Source: Serilophus lunatus (Eukaryota > Chordata > Aves > Passeriformes > Eurylaimidae). From it: a DNA stretch of 64,000 nt. Below the pieces are notes generated by a model. It made no database searches, was not told where the DNA came from, and worked only from the letters and a program-made list of their open reading frames with translations. The stretch is taken from contig VXBA01003089.1 of the NCBI GenBank assembly GCA_013399895.1, positions 1,346,042-1,410,041 of the forward strand, in the 5' to 3' direction. Positions 1 to 11,000 of the stretch are shown piece by piece; within the stretch, counting starts at the first letter, position 1; every line of letters begins with the position of its first letter. Both the position numbers and the translations under genes were made by a program.

Positions 1-429
1 AAGCTTTACTAATCGGTCCTTCATTAAAGAAAAGTCTCTATTACAAAACAAATTAAGCATGCTCTGATCTCAACCTGCAGGTCCAATGGCATTACAGCAA
101 AGTTTAGGCTGTTAGAGCACTGAAAAACTTATTAAGGTTTAGCGCTGATATAGCACTTTTGTATTGATTTTACAATACACAGGTATTATGATTTATGGAG
201 TGCTAGTGTCACTCTAACAAGCTGAAGGACACACAATATCATCTCCAACATCATTAAAATTCAGAAGCCTCTAGAACTAACTCATCAACCACTGTGCATT
301 GTCACAGGCTATAGAGCTGTATTCCAGTTGGAAAATGCTCTGAGCTTCCCGGACACTTGTCTTCCGGAATCATTTAATTTTTTAAAAAAAAAAATAAAAA
401 TTTAAAAAAGATAATTCAAACCCTGCATA
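1..429. other. AT-rich noncoding DNA
   Basis: No convincing coding or RNA gene is visible. An A/T-only stretch (about 377-411, mostly A with a few T) lies just left of the CpG-rich block. The composition is typical of intergenic or intronic vertebrate DNA. Confidence 0.6.
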
Positions 430-469
430 TGTTTTTAAAACGGATTGTGAATGTCTAGTTCCTTCAATA

Positions 470-856
470 GCACGGCCTGCTCTTTACCATCGCCTATACC
501 GAAGTGCTTGTTCTGACTTGAGCTGCCCGCACTAACGCGCCGGAGAGCACCGGGGCTACTGGTAACGGCTGGGCAATGCACACCCAGAGGGGACAGACAC
601 ACTCGGTGACAGCCGTGCGCTGTTCTACCTCCTTCTGTGTCCCGAATGTTTGCTTTTGCCGAAGTTTGGGTCCGCATCCTATCCCAGCCCACAGCCAGCC
701 CTCTCGCCCAGGCGGCCGCTCTCATCCTTTTCATAGAAAAAGCTCAGACCCGGCTCCCGCACGGAGCTCCTTTCCTCCTGATGTAAACAAGGCGCAGACC
801 CGCTGCGGCAGGAGGGCCGGGAGGCCCCGCAGCCCCGGCCCCGGCCCGGCCCCGCC
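470..856. promoter_or_regulatory. CpG-rich block, candidate CpG-island promoter (left part)
   Basis: By eye about 30 CpG dinucleotides fall in under 400 bases, whereas CpG is rare in the next 60 kb. GC rises towards the gap and the last 40 bases are almost pure C/G. A GCGGCCGC site lies near 712. In vertebrates, isolated CpG-dense blocks usually mark promoters and first exons. No TATA box or certain first exon is visible, and the direction of transcription cannot be told. Candidate exons lie downstream on the + strand from 13.6 kb, which would fit rightward transcription, but a leftward gene outside the window fits equally well. Long frames crossing this region run through the N gap and are not credible proteins. 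Confidence 0.5.
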
Positions 857-1164
857 NNNNNNNNNNNNNNNNNNNNNNNNNNNNNNNNNNNNNNNNNNNN
901 NNNNNNNNNNNNNNNNNNNNNNNNNNNNNNNNNNNNNNNNNNNNNNNNNNNNNNNNNNNNNNNNNNNNNNNNNNNNNNNNNNNNNNNNNNNNNNNNNNNN
1001 NNNNNNNNNNNNNNNNNNNNNNNNNNNNNNNNNNNNNNNNNNNNNNNNNNNNNNNNNNNNNNNNNNNNNNNNNNNNNNNNNNNNNNNNNNNNNNNNNNNN
1101 NNNNNNNNNNNNNNNNNNNNNNNNNNNNNNNNNNNNNNNNNNNNNNNNNNNNNNNNNNNNNNNN
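857..1164. other. Assembly gap of 308 N
   Basis: This is a run of undetermined bases between GC-rich sequence on the left and a CTGCC minisatellite on the right. The cause is probably unresolved GC-rich tandem repeat. A first exon or transcription start could be hidden here. Confidence 0.99.
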
Positions 1165-1325
1165 CTGCCCCGCCCTGCCCATCCTGCCCTGCACATCCTG
1201 CCCCGCCCTGCCCATCCTGCCCTGCCCACTCTGCCCTGCCCTGCCCTGGCCTGCCCAGCCCTGCCCACCCTGCCCATCCTGCCTTGTCCTGCCCTGTCCT
1301 GCCCATCCTGCCCTGCCCTTCCCAG
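1165..1325. repeat. GC-rich minisatellite, CTGCCC(N)n type
   Basis: Short imperfect units built on CTGCC, CTGCCC and CCCATCCTGCC repeat continuously from the gap edge to about 1320 (for example CTGCCCCGCCCTGCCCATC, then CCTGCCCTGCCCACTCTGCC). The strand is almost free of A and has few G away from the TGC. The array probably continues into the gap. Repeat-driven open frames on both strands are artefacts. Confidence 0.9.
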
Positions 1326-1445
1326 AGCGGGTGGGTTTCTGTTTACGCGTGTTTGGGTCGGCTCAGGTGCGTGGCCGCCAGCCCTGGGGTGCAGCAGAGG
1401 AGCCGCCGCTCCTCTGCCCCGGTTTTCGCGTGGTAACGCCAAGCT
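1326..1445. promoter_or_regulatory. CpG-rich block, right part
   Basis: Unique GC-rich sequence with about ten CpGs (GTTTACGCG, GTGGCCGCC, GAGCCGCCGC, TTTTCGCGTGGTAACGCC) follows the minisatellite and then drops to AT-rich DNA. It probably belongs to the same CpG island as 470-856, split by the repeat and gap. Confidence 0.4.
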
Positions 1446-4400
1446 GGTGTTTCACAACTGGTGGGGGAACGCAGAGGGACAACTTCGCTTTTCTTCTAGC
1501 GATCTCCGAGCACAGGAAATTCTCCTCCTGGAATTTCATAACTGGGGTGACAATAGTACCTATTATAGCATTGAGGTGCATCTGCCTAGTTGCAGGAATG
1601 TGTCTTGGCAAAATCCTATTCTGCTATCCCACACTGCACTAAGTAGTCACAGTTTGTAATTATTGCAATAGGCATCCACAAGACCAATTCTTGCCTGTGT
1701 CATTATTCCTACACCAATGGCATTCACACCAGCATTACCAAATCATTTAAAAAGGAGATGTAGGGATAACAGTACAAACCATCAGAGTACCAAACCTGTT
1801 TGTTTTTAACGAGGCAGTGTACAATGCCAGGTATCCTATTATAAGCATTTCTATTCTTTTACTTTGTGACCACTGGTAGCTGTCTTTTCCTACTTCAATT
1901 AATGAACAACGTTACATTGCGATTACATTTGCTATATGAATGTAATCAAGTATAGGAACATGCATTCTTTAGCCCGTCTTGTGCACACAGCTCCCCTCAT
2001 AAGTTGTGTGAATGTTTCATGTCAAAGGACTTCAAAGTGGGGTGATTGGGTAGCTAAGCTTATTAGAAAGCAGCCTTTTCTGAGGTGTTCCAAAGTGTCC
2101 TAAAAATTATAGAGTCTCAAGATGTGCCTCATATTTCTGTTTGGCATATACGTATTCATTTTTTCTCTCAAATTCTGAAATACCTAAATATTTCTAGCTT
2201 TGAGTATGCTTGACAACAGCATTTGAAATTATAAAATACTTCCTAGATCATTTTTCTGATTAATGTTAGATTGTAACTTATTGATTACTTTTATCTTAAA
2301 TTACCCTTAGAGATTTTTAGATTTACCTCTTACACTGATGTAAGTCTTAGTTTAACTGGGGAAGTCTTCCGATCTCAAATTGCAGCAGTACTATCAGCAT
2401 AAACAAGATCAGGATCAGTCGATGATATGTGAGCAATACATGGAAATGACTGAATGAAAACCCACACAAAAGTACAAATTAGCATTTCTGTCTGCTGAGA
2501 ATTGCAGTCCCCTCCTTTTTTGGATCTCTTACAAATCTATTAAGACTCAAACAGTCTTGCAAAATGCTAGTACATATGGGTGAGTAACAGCTAAAAGAAT
2601 AAATTAAGTCTTCTTAAAATTATTATAATATATATATATATCAAAGATTAAATGTTTTCCAGACCAGTGTGAATAAGTATTAGTCAATGGCTTATTGGAA
2701 AGGTAGAAGTTGTTTGTATTTTTGCTGCTTATGTTTTTAATAGCATATTATTTCCAAGGAAGGAAGAAAAGGATTTTCTTTCCAGTATAGCCAAAGATGC
2801 CTGATTGCAAAATTCAATCAGTCCTAAAATTAAAATTAGGAGGCTGGATCAGCATGAAAGCAATTGTGTTATAAGTCAGCGCTAAGACATTATTGATAGA
2901 AGAGCTAATGCAATACATTTTGTTCTGTCACACATTTCTGGCCCAAAGCAATTTGCCAACTAGCTAACCACCCCAGCATAAACACCGGGGAGCCCCCGCT
3001 GGGTCCTGGAAATCCCGCTTGTCTGCAAGTGCACAATATACAAGGCAAATCTCCATAAAGCTCAGTGCCACAGTTGAATACAAACACTCCTCAGGTCCTG
3101 CTGTGACTTGGCATACCCCGCTGGACAGCTGGAAACTGAGAGGAAAGAAGCTGCTGCCAATAACGGGTTACAAGGGATTGTCAGTGCAAAGTTTCCTAGA
3201 AACAGGCAGCAACTGACATTATTATTTTGTTGGAGGATACTGATGTAATATATAAGATTTATGCAATGATACACAGTTGCATTTGATGTATATTTGACAG
3301 GATATACAGTAAAGCAGCACTTTTTCAATACGATCCATGTGCTTCAGCTAGGAATTAAACACTGAAAAAAAGCAAACAGAATTTGTCCCAACCTTACATT
3401 TTACCTAACATAATTCTGGATATCAGATATTACCCTAAATGTCATTTTATTATGTATATCAAAAAGATTCAGCATGTTAAGGGTCATGAATATGTACCTA
3501 ACACCTTTGCAGCTGCAGTTTACTGTAGATAGATTGTATACAGTCGCTCTTTTTTTTTTTCTTGGAAGCACTTGCAATGAATTGCTACCAGCAATCATTA
3601 AAAAAGGATTGCTCTTTTTATGTAGCTTGAATATACAAAATGCTACTTCTCTGCATTCTAGTATAAAGAATGCTTCAAAGACAATTTAGAGATATAAATG
3701 AAACAGCTAAACTAGGGATTGGCATACTCTATCATCATTAGTCTAACGTAATATAATCTTTAATGTAAAGAAGCTACATTTTCTAACTCTGAATAAAAGC
3801 CCAGAATTCTCTATGTGTTATAATAAATTAATGCAATAAAAACAGGTACACTTATCCTCTAAAGAAGCTTATTAAGCAGACTGCTAGTGCTGCAAAATTC
3901 AGCATGCAGTAAACAATACTTTTTTGTTAGAATAATGACTTACAGTTTATTCTTTTATACTGTCTAGCACTTGGGGACCACATCCATTTACCAAAATAAT
4001 ACCAAATTAGTACTGCAAATATTGAAATCAGACCTTTCAGACTAACCAGTGGCCTAATTTTCTCTTCAATCTGCTCTTAATCTCAATTCATCAATAACAC
4101 TGCCTTATTATAGGACTTTGACAGTGAGCTAGAGCTTTTGATAAATTATACATCTCAAGCCAGATTTAAAATTTGAAGCTCAAGTTCTAATTATCTGTAC
4201 AGGCCTAGTTAATAACGAGATTTCTTGTTAAGTATCTGATCACAGCATGGGCATCATTTGTCAAGAACCTCAAGTCTACCTTGGAGACTAGCTCTTCGAA
4301 TTCTCCCTTGCCTACCATATGTAAAATTGGGATCTTTGTTTCTATAATAACCTTTTATTAGGAAGCTGACATAATGATTAAGTTCGCTGTAGACACATAC

Positions 4401-7400
4401 AATGAGTTAGACAATTACCCTTGCTGCTTTAAACTACTCAGGCTCCTAGCAAGACAAAATAATTAATATTGAATTTTAATTTGATGTGTTCCACATTTAA
4501 ACCCCAATTTGCAAAGTACACCTGGAAGGCTGCCGCTGTTTCCTTGCAGTTTGTGCTGATGAAATAAAAGCTCCTGCAGTTTGAATGTAAAAGCACAGAA
4601 GGCATGATGCACCACAATCACTTCTCAGTGGAGCAAAGAATTTTCAAGCATTAATGGGAAAGGTAATTACCTAGGTCTAACTTTATAGCCTTTTCTCTAA
4701 TGAAACTATAATCTCCCAGGCCTACATGGTTTAAGTATTTACATGATTTTAACGATTTCACTGCCATAACAGTTGTCACACATGGCAATTTAAAAACTCA
4801 GTGCCTTAAAACAAAGATGTTAATTATATTTCTATATTTTTATTATTGGAATAAAACTGGACTGTACGATGTGACAGAACCATAATAAAAACAACCATGC
4901 ACAGCATTGCCTAATGCAATGGAAGGTGCAGGGGGGCATATTTGTTTGCAAAAAGAGGTGCCTGAGAGCCTTCACAACTCTACCTGTTAGATGGGCCGAG
5001 CAGTTTAGCCCCCCTGAGCTATGGCAGTGGGGCAGAGCACACCCAGTGTTCTGAGGACCTCCAGTCTTTGAGACTTCAGGCAAAACTCCCACTGTGCCAA
5101 CTTGTACAGTCTTTCCCTTATTAAAATACAAATGGTTCTCAGCTGTAATCACCTAAAGACATATCACATCCACGCAGTATTGGCCTTGTAAGGTGGAGTC
5201 CTGGAGCTCTTCTCCTACACTGGTCCAGTCCTCCCATGCTAGCATTACCACAGTCCTGATAACAAGGACTTCCTCCCACATATACATGAATTGAGCTTAA
5301 AACATGTGGGGAAATGGGCTTGTTGCCAGAAGGACTGAAGAGTGCAGCTATTTGCAGGGTGTATCCTGTAATGTGCATGCAGTTTTTCATAGTGGTGCCT
5401 GGAGTGTCTGCTGGGGTGAAATGGGGCTCCCACCCAGTTTACGTCATCTAGTGTTCACAGCCTCTGCAGCGTTCTCTCTGCTGCTCCCTGCTAGCTTCTG
5501 CTTGCACTGTGCTAGGCAATTTGGCTATCACCTCAGCTCTATGTCAGACATGTAAGTTGGCAGATGTGTAATGCCGTTAGTGAAGTCTACTTTCCCAATG
5601 ACCTCAGCTGTAGAGTTGAGCCCCCGGCAAATACCCTGCCTTTACTCAGCTCTAGTAAGGTCGGATAACTTCCTCCAGCCTTGGCTTTTATCAGTGCTTG
5701 AAAACCTCATGCTTTCAAACAAGCTGAAGTCATTGCTGTTACAATTTCCAGGGCAATTTAATTTGATATTCGTCATCATGCCACAGCCTTGTTTTCCAAA
5801 ACCTGCTCACATTTCCTAGCTGTGGACCTTAGGTGCAAAGTTTGGATCCATATTAAAATACAAACTTGACAAAAAGGCAGTTGTGAACGTGCCTAATACA
5901 GATATTACTCATAAGTGACACAAAATGACACACTTAAACAGAAAAATCAGAAGCCACTTTGCTAACAGGAAGATGACTCTCAACACTCATTTAGAGCGTC
6001 AGTGGGGAGCCAGAATTTCTGTTTTATAGAAAATTCATTTCAGATTTTTTTTTCTGTTCCTTACTGGAATAAGAAAACAGGAAGATAAAAATAGACGTAT
6101 CAAGATTACTTTTCTGGCCAATTCGCTGCTGCTGGTCTGAACAAAAAAAAAAAAAAATAAAAATATCCAAGACTGTAAGTAGTGTCTTTTGGGTCACAAA
6201 TTTTAGCAGAAGATGCTGTAAGAAAACATCTGGTAGAACAATCTCAGAGAGGTAAGCTCTGCAGATCTCTGGGGAGTATTGGGCCTGAAGGATGAAACCA
6301 TGGACAAAGAAACATGGACAACTTAATATAAGATTTCTGCTTTGTCCACTGTAACAACTGTGTTGTTGTAAGAAAGACTAGGCAAGACCCTTGGATGAAA
6401 CTGCAGAGATCCTTTTAGTTTGGGGAGGCAAGTATCATTAGTTAATCTGGCACTAAAAAAAGAAGTAAAAGAGCTGCCAAGGGGCAAGACAAGGGCAGAG
6501 GCAAGGAAGGGGCAGGACATAGCGCAGGACTGTGTTGTTTGGGTTTTTCTTTTTCCCTCTAGGAAAATAAAGAGTTATAATCACTTCCTCTGCCTCAGTT
6601 CATGGGGGACACTGCAGACAAGGAGGCAGATCATATAGCGTAACAATGTGTGATGACGGCAGGTAAAAGCTTCTTTTCCCATGTTTTCAGCTCATAAACT
6701 GGGCTATATCATTCAGGGGAAAAAAACTACTAGTCTTCTCATCTCTTTATACTGTGTAGGAATACACCAGGATTCTGCATACTGAGGGAGAAGCATTGCA
6801 TCCCAATTTTAAGGGTGTCAGCACTGGGAAAATCAAATGTTTTGTGGGTTTCAACATTAGATGAGATTTTATGTTATAGGATTTCTTTTTCACTTGAAAG
6901 CATAAATTTACAGTAACAGGCAGATGTTAGAAAACATGAAATAAGAAGGTGCATTATTAAGATGGTAAAAAATGACAGACATCTTCCTTAGCTACTCCAG
7001 TATAGCCATTCACTAGCAATGTTGCCTAATTAGCCTCCACCTCTTACCCCAGGGAGGAGAAGCTCTGTGAGCTGCTGCTTTCCTGCTCTTCCTCTTCAAT
7101 ATGACAAACAAAAGCAGCCAAAGCAGCTGCTCTGAACCACTAGCTCCTTCAAAGGTGAGAACAGAGCAAACTCTTTCCACCTTTTACTTATTTCTAGCTT
7201 ACAGATAATATAGTTTATATTAGTTAATGTAGATAATTTCCTCCCTGATCTCTGAAATCTCTCAATTACCATTGCTACTGAGTATTTTAAGTGGTAGATT
7301 CATGCCTTTTGAAGAGGCTTTGGAAACCTTTTGTTTCATGGTATGAAAAATTTGAAAACTTCTTAGTAGATTCATTACTGTTTCTTCCTATAAGTTTTAT

Positions 7401-7758
7401 AAAAAGAAAAAAATATTATTCTCCTAATAATGAAATTTAGAATAGGTTATTCAGATTAGGAAGTCTCTAACAAAAATTTCTTATTAGTTTTAGAAGGAAG
7501 TCCTTTCAGAGCTCCCTTCACAGTTAAAAATTACAGCACAGATCTGGCAAAACTGAAAGTCAAACCTTGCATTTTTAGGTACGTACAAATGATGTAGTAA
7601 TCTAAATGTTAGATGCAAAACAACACTGAGATGAAGTTTGTTTTGACTATATCAAAAAATAGTAGAATTTCAACATTCTGCAACAATACAGAAAATTCAC
7701 AAATATTTACCAGTGCATAAAGGCAGCACAAATCAAACATTCCCTTTTTAATTTAGAC
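1446..7758. other. Noncoding AT-rich DNA with simple repeats
   Basis: No gene is supported over about 6.3 kb. Small items are a (TA)n tract at 2629-2641, a T tract near 3549-3561, an A15 tract at 6143-6157, and a perfect 12-bp palindrome AGGTAATTACCT at 4661-4672. A 45-base segment (6207-6251) sits between an AG and a GTAAGC donor and is open in one frame. Its pyrimidine tract is weak, so it is not called as an exon. Confidence 0.6.
2629..2641. repeat. (TA)n microsatellite
   Basis: Six and a half perfect TA units stand in AT-rich DNA. Confidence 0.9.
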
Positions 7759-8098
7759 ATGAATTGGGTTTTTCAGACATCATATTACCGTGTACTAAAA
7801 CAGCCCAAATCACTTATCAAAAACACTGCCAATGAAAAAAACAGGTTTGTCACTTTGCTGGTGGTCTTAGCAGATAAAACAAAATTGCCGCTATACATCA
7901 TCCTTAAAAGAAAGACAATACCAAAGGGGAAGCTGCCAGAAGGTGCCATTTTCAGATGTCAAGATAAGGGATGGACGTCTGAATTAATGCAAGACTTGTT
8001 GCATGTTGTCTGTAACAGGAAACCTGGTGCCCTGCTAAAGCAGACAGAGATGCTTGTGCTTAGATGCATTTCAACAGTGTATAACTGAAGGAACTTAA
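7759..8098 (+). pseudogene. Pogo/Tigger-like (DDE_1) transposase fragment, decayed
   Basis: The conceptual protein from 7759 matches from memory the central part of the DDE_1 catalytic domain of Pogo/Tigger-type transposases. Visible landmarks in order are ANEKNRF, then the TKLP..I.LKRKTIPKGKLPEG block, QDKGW.SELM, then CNRKPGALLKQ and MLVL. In the family the last is followed at once by a catalytic Asp (usually LDAF or FDxF). Here that LDAF appears only in the next frame (codons 8060-8071), so a one-base insertion near 8062 has broken the gene. The shifted frame stops at 8096-8098. The first catalytic Asp, the DNA-binding domain, the C-terminus and terminal inverted repeats are not visible. 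The ATG at 7759 is only the first Met of an open segment. It is a fossil transposon piece rather than a working gene; a relic of a domesticated relative such as POGK is less likely. Confidence 0.75.
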
Positions 8099-11000
8099 AA
8101 GTAACTTAAGAAAAAAATACTAGTCAGATTACTCCTGGAGGCAACTGCTATGGGTTCTTGATAGTGCTGTAGGCAATGCTTTCAAAGCTGCATTGAGAAA
8201 TAACGCAGAGATTGGATCCTGTGGGTAACAATCCATTGGAAAAATCCATTAACCCTAAGGGCATAAATTGAGAAGGCACCTTTGGCCCTTCTGGGATAGG
8301 GGCTTCTAGGAAAGAATAACTGGTGTCTGTGTTGTGAAAAGACTGTAAGTGGCATGTATCAAATACAAAGGATGAGAATGTTGGTGCCATTATGCAGAAC
8401 AACACGGTTAGTGGGCATTGCAAGAAGCAATAACAATATTAACAGTAATGATACAAACTACAGTGATCCTAGGGGTGGGTAGGTGTTTCATTGGCATAAT
8501 GAGTGCCCACTAGGGCTGGGAAGGGTTTCAGAACATAGGTTGGAGGGTTGCTTTTTTTATATTATGCGTAATTGTGAGAAGTGTTAAGATTACGAGGAGC
8601 TGTTGTCTACAAAGCTACCTATACTCTTAGGAGCAAGGAAAGGACCTCTGGGGAACCTGCGATGCAGCCTTAGGTTTGCCTGGGTTTGCATGTAACATCT
8701 TTCTAAACCTTTCTATGTATGGCTAGTGCTTGGGTTTGCTGGACTTAAATACATTAACCAAGACTATCTAAAACCTCAGATGTGTTTAACGGTAGATTTG
8801 CAGCTCTTATGGACTTCTGAAAATAGATGGGAATTAATCAATTTCATTTTGACAAGAAAATCTTGTCTGAGTGTCCAAGAAATTGAAATTAATATTCCAT
8901 CCATGAACTTTTCAAAAAAGTTACTTTCCAGGAACCTAAAGCCTCTTGAAAGTGTCATTCTTAAGCTGAAGAGTCTGTCTGTACCACTTTGCTTTCCTAT
9001 GTCTCTACCTCATTATATTTTCAAGTTGCTGTGCTTTCTTTCAGTGCCAGACTTGTATTTCTGGCACAGGCACAAACCTGCTGCCAGCTGGTCACCCTAT
9101 GCTGGAGCCTTCTCATGGCAGAGCTATCAGAGTGTGGAGTCTCATTATGTTTTCTGTGTACCTTATCTTTTTTAGATGTATTTAGGGTCCAGAGCAGAGG
9201 TACCTGCAAACAGGATGCCTTGGTACCCTGTAGCTCAGAGCTGCTTGTGCACCCCCCCCCGCTGCATCACCACATCATTGCAGAGCCAGGAAGAAACAGG
9301 AGAGTCATGAGCTACAACTGTAAAATCAGTCCTGTGATGCTCCTGCCAATGTTAAGACTTCCATTTCTACAAAGCCCTCATATGTTTTTTAAAAAATTAA
9401 GATCTAAAGAAGTACCATCTCTTCCCTAACACAGACATAAATCCTAAAAACTCCCCTGATACTGATAGTTGGGACTGAGGATGTCTTTGTCTATCCTGAG
9501 AGAACTGAAAGCAGAATTTAAATGCTAGTCATATTCCTTCATCTTTAACACAACTGTGCTTGAGTTGGCCCTAGAGCTGGCTTCAAGAAAAGAGTGTTGT
9601 AGTGTTAAATATATTTAACTGTTAAATCTTTATCTGAATTTTCACCGGTCATGTACAAAGCCAGAGTAATACCTGAGTTACATTTCTACTGCATTATACT
9701 CTTCACAAATGAAAGCTGGTGAGATGACTTGCTAACTGATGCAGTAATTAATCTTCAAGAGGGTAGAAGTACAGCATTAAATTGGAGCTCAGGTTACAGA
9801 GATGAAATCAAATGAACAAGTTCACTCTCTCTAACATCTTACCACTTATTCCACAAGCTGTCTAAGTGCATCAAGAAATTTAATTAATTCTGAGATTCCC
9901 TGATCAGTTGCAGAAAAAAAAAAAAAAAAAGACAAAACACAAGTTATGGCAAAAGAGTTCTAATCAGACTGACCTGCTATGTGGCACAAAAATCATCAGT
10001 GTACTCTACATGCATGCTGAAAATCATATACTGTCTCTTCATCAGACTGTGCTGAAATTCAGACCTTCACCACAAGTTCCGGTACTCGGAAGGGCATTCA
10101 GGAGAACATGAAAACACCTTAATTGATCAATTTGTCAAGTAAAAAAATTTCACTGTTAAACTTTAAATATAAAACCAGTTTCTCACAAAATTCAGAACAT
10201 TTCCAGCACATACAAGTTCATTTTATGGATTAGCTAAGATTTTTGTGCAGGCCACCCTCTTCCCCTGTGTAAACCCTATGAAAGCCAAGCCCTACAGACA
10301 GCTCAGGCCTCTGTGGAGGAATGTGTGAAGCTTGAAACTGGTCCAGGTGGAAAAGAAGGTCCTTCTCTCCACCACAGCATTTGACTAGACAGATGGGTTT
10401 GCCCCATCCCCAGCCAAGAGCTCAGCAGAGAGCATTGTCACACAGGATCTGTATCAGTCCTGCCCCAGGGGAAGCTGCCTGAGCACCATGGAAGTAGCAA
10501 GTCAGGGCTGGCTTGGAGAAGCCAACTTTCAGGTTCTGGTTTAATTACCTGCTCTTTTGACTTCTGCAAAAGAATGGAAGCATTTTTTTGAGAGGTGCCA
10601 CATCCAAAGAGAAATCATGGTGAGCTGGGGAGTTTAAGTGAAGCACAGTTTATTTAATTCTCTTTTCTCTGCATAGCAGCTGGGCTTCATATCCTAACTA
10701 ATTTAGGTAGGAAGCTTGTTTTTATTCCATTAAGTTGCAGCATGAACAGCACCAACCATAGTTGATAGCAGTGACCACTGCCACAGAGTCACCAACGCTT
10801 TCATGTTTGTAGATTCACAGTACTCCTTATTATGCCAGTAAAACACATAGCAGCGGATACACACTATTTATTCTAGAGCAGGAGCTACTTAATGCTTAAC
10901 TATGCTAAAAATGCAAAAGTGAAAAAAGGTGATCTTGCCTCAATCTCTCCAACAGCTGCCATCAATGGGAAAGGACCAACTTCAGAGTCTGTGACAGTGT

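Noticed and set aside
576..1442. Long open frames on both strands across the N gap
   Set aside because: They exist only because N codons are not stops and because the CTGCC repeat lacks stops; no protein-like sequence outside repeat.
6207..6251. 45-base micro-exon between TTTTAG and a GTAAGC donor
   Set aside because: Weak pyrimidine tract and too short to test; joining it to the exon at 13593 in its exit phase gives a stop.
8726..9175. 149-codon + strand open frame
   Set aside because: No domain, no splice signals of note, overlapping frames of similar length on both strands; composition follows the local base content.
9914..9930. Poly(A) tail of a processed pseudogene
   Set aside because: No spliced gene body or polyadenylation signal at a proper distance upstream; simple A-tract.
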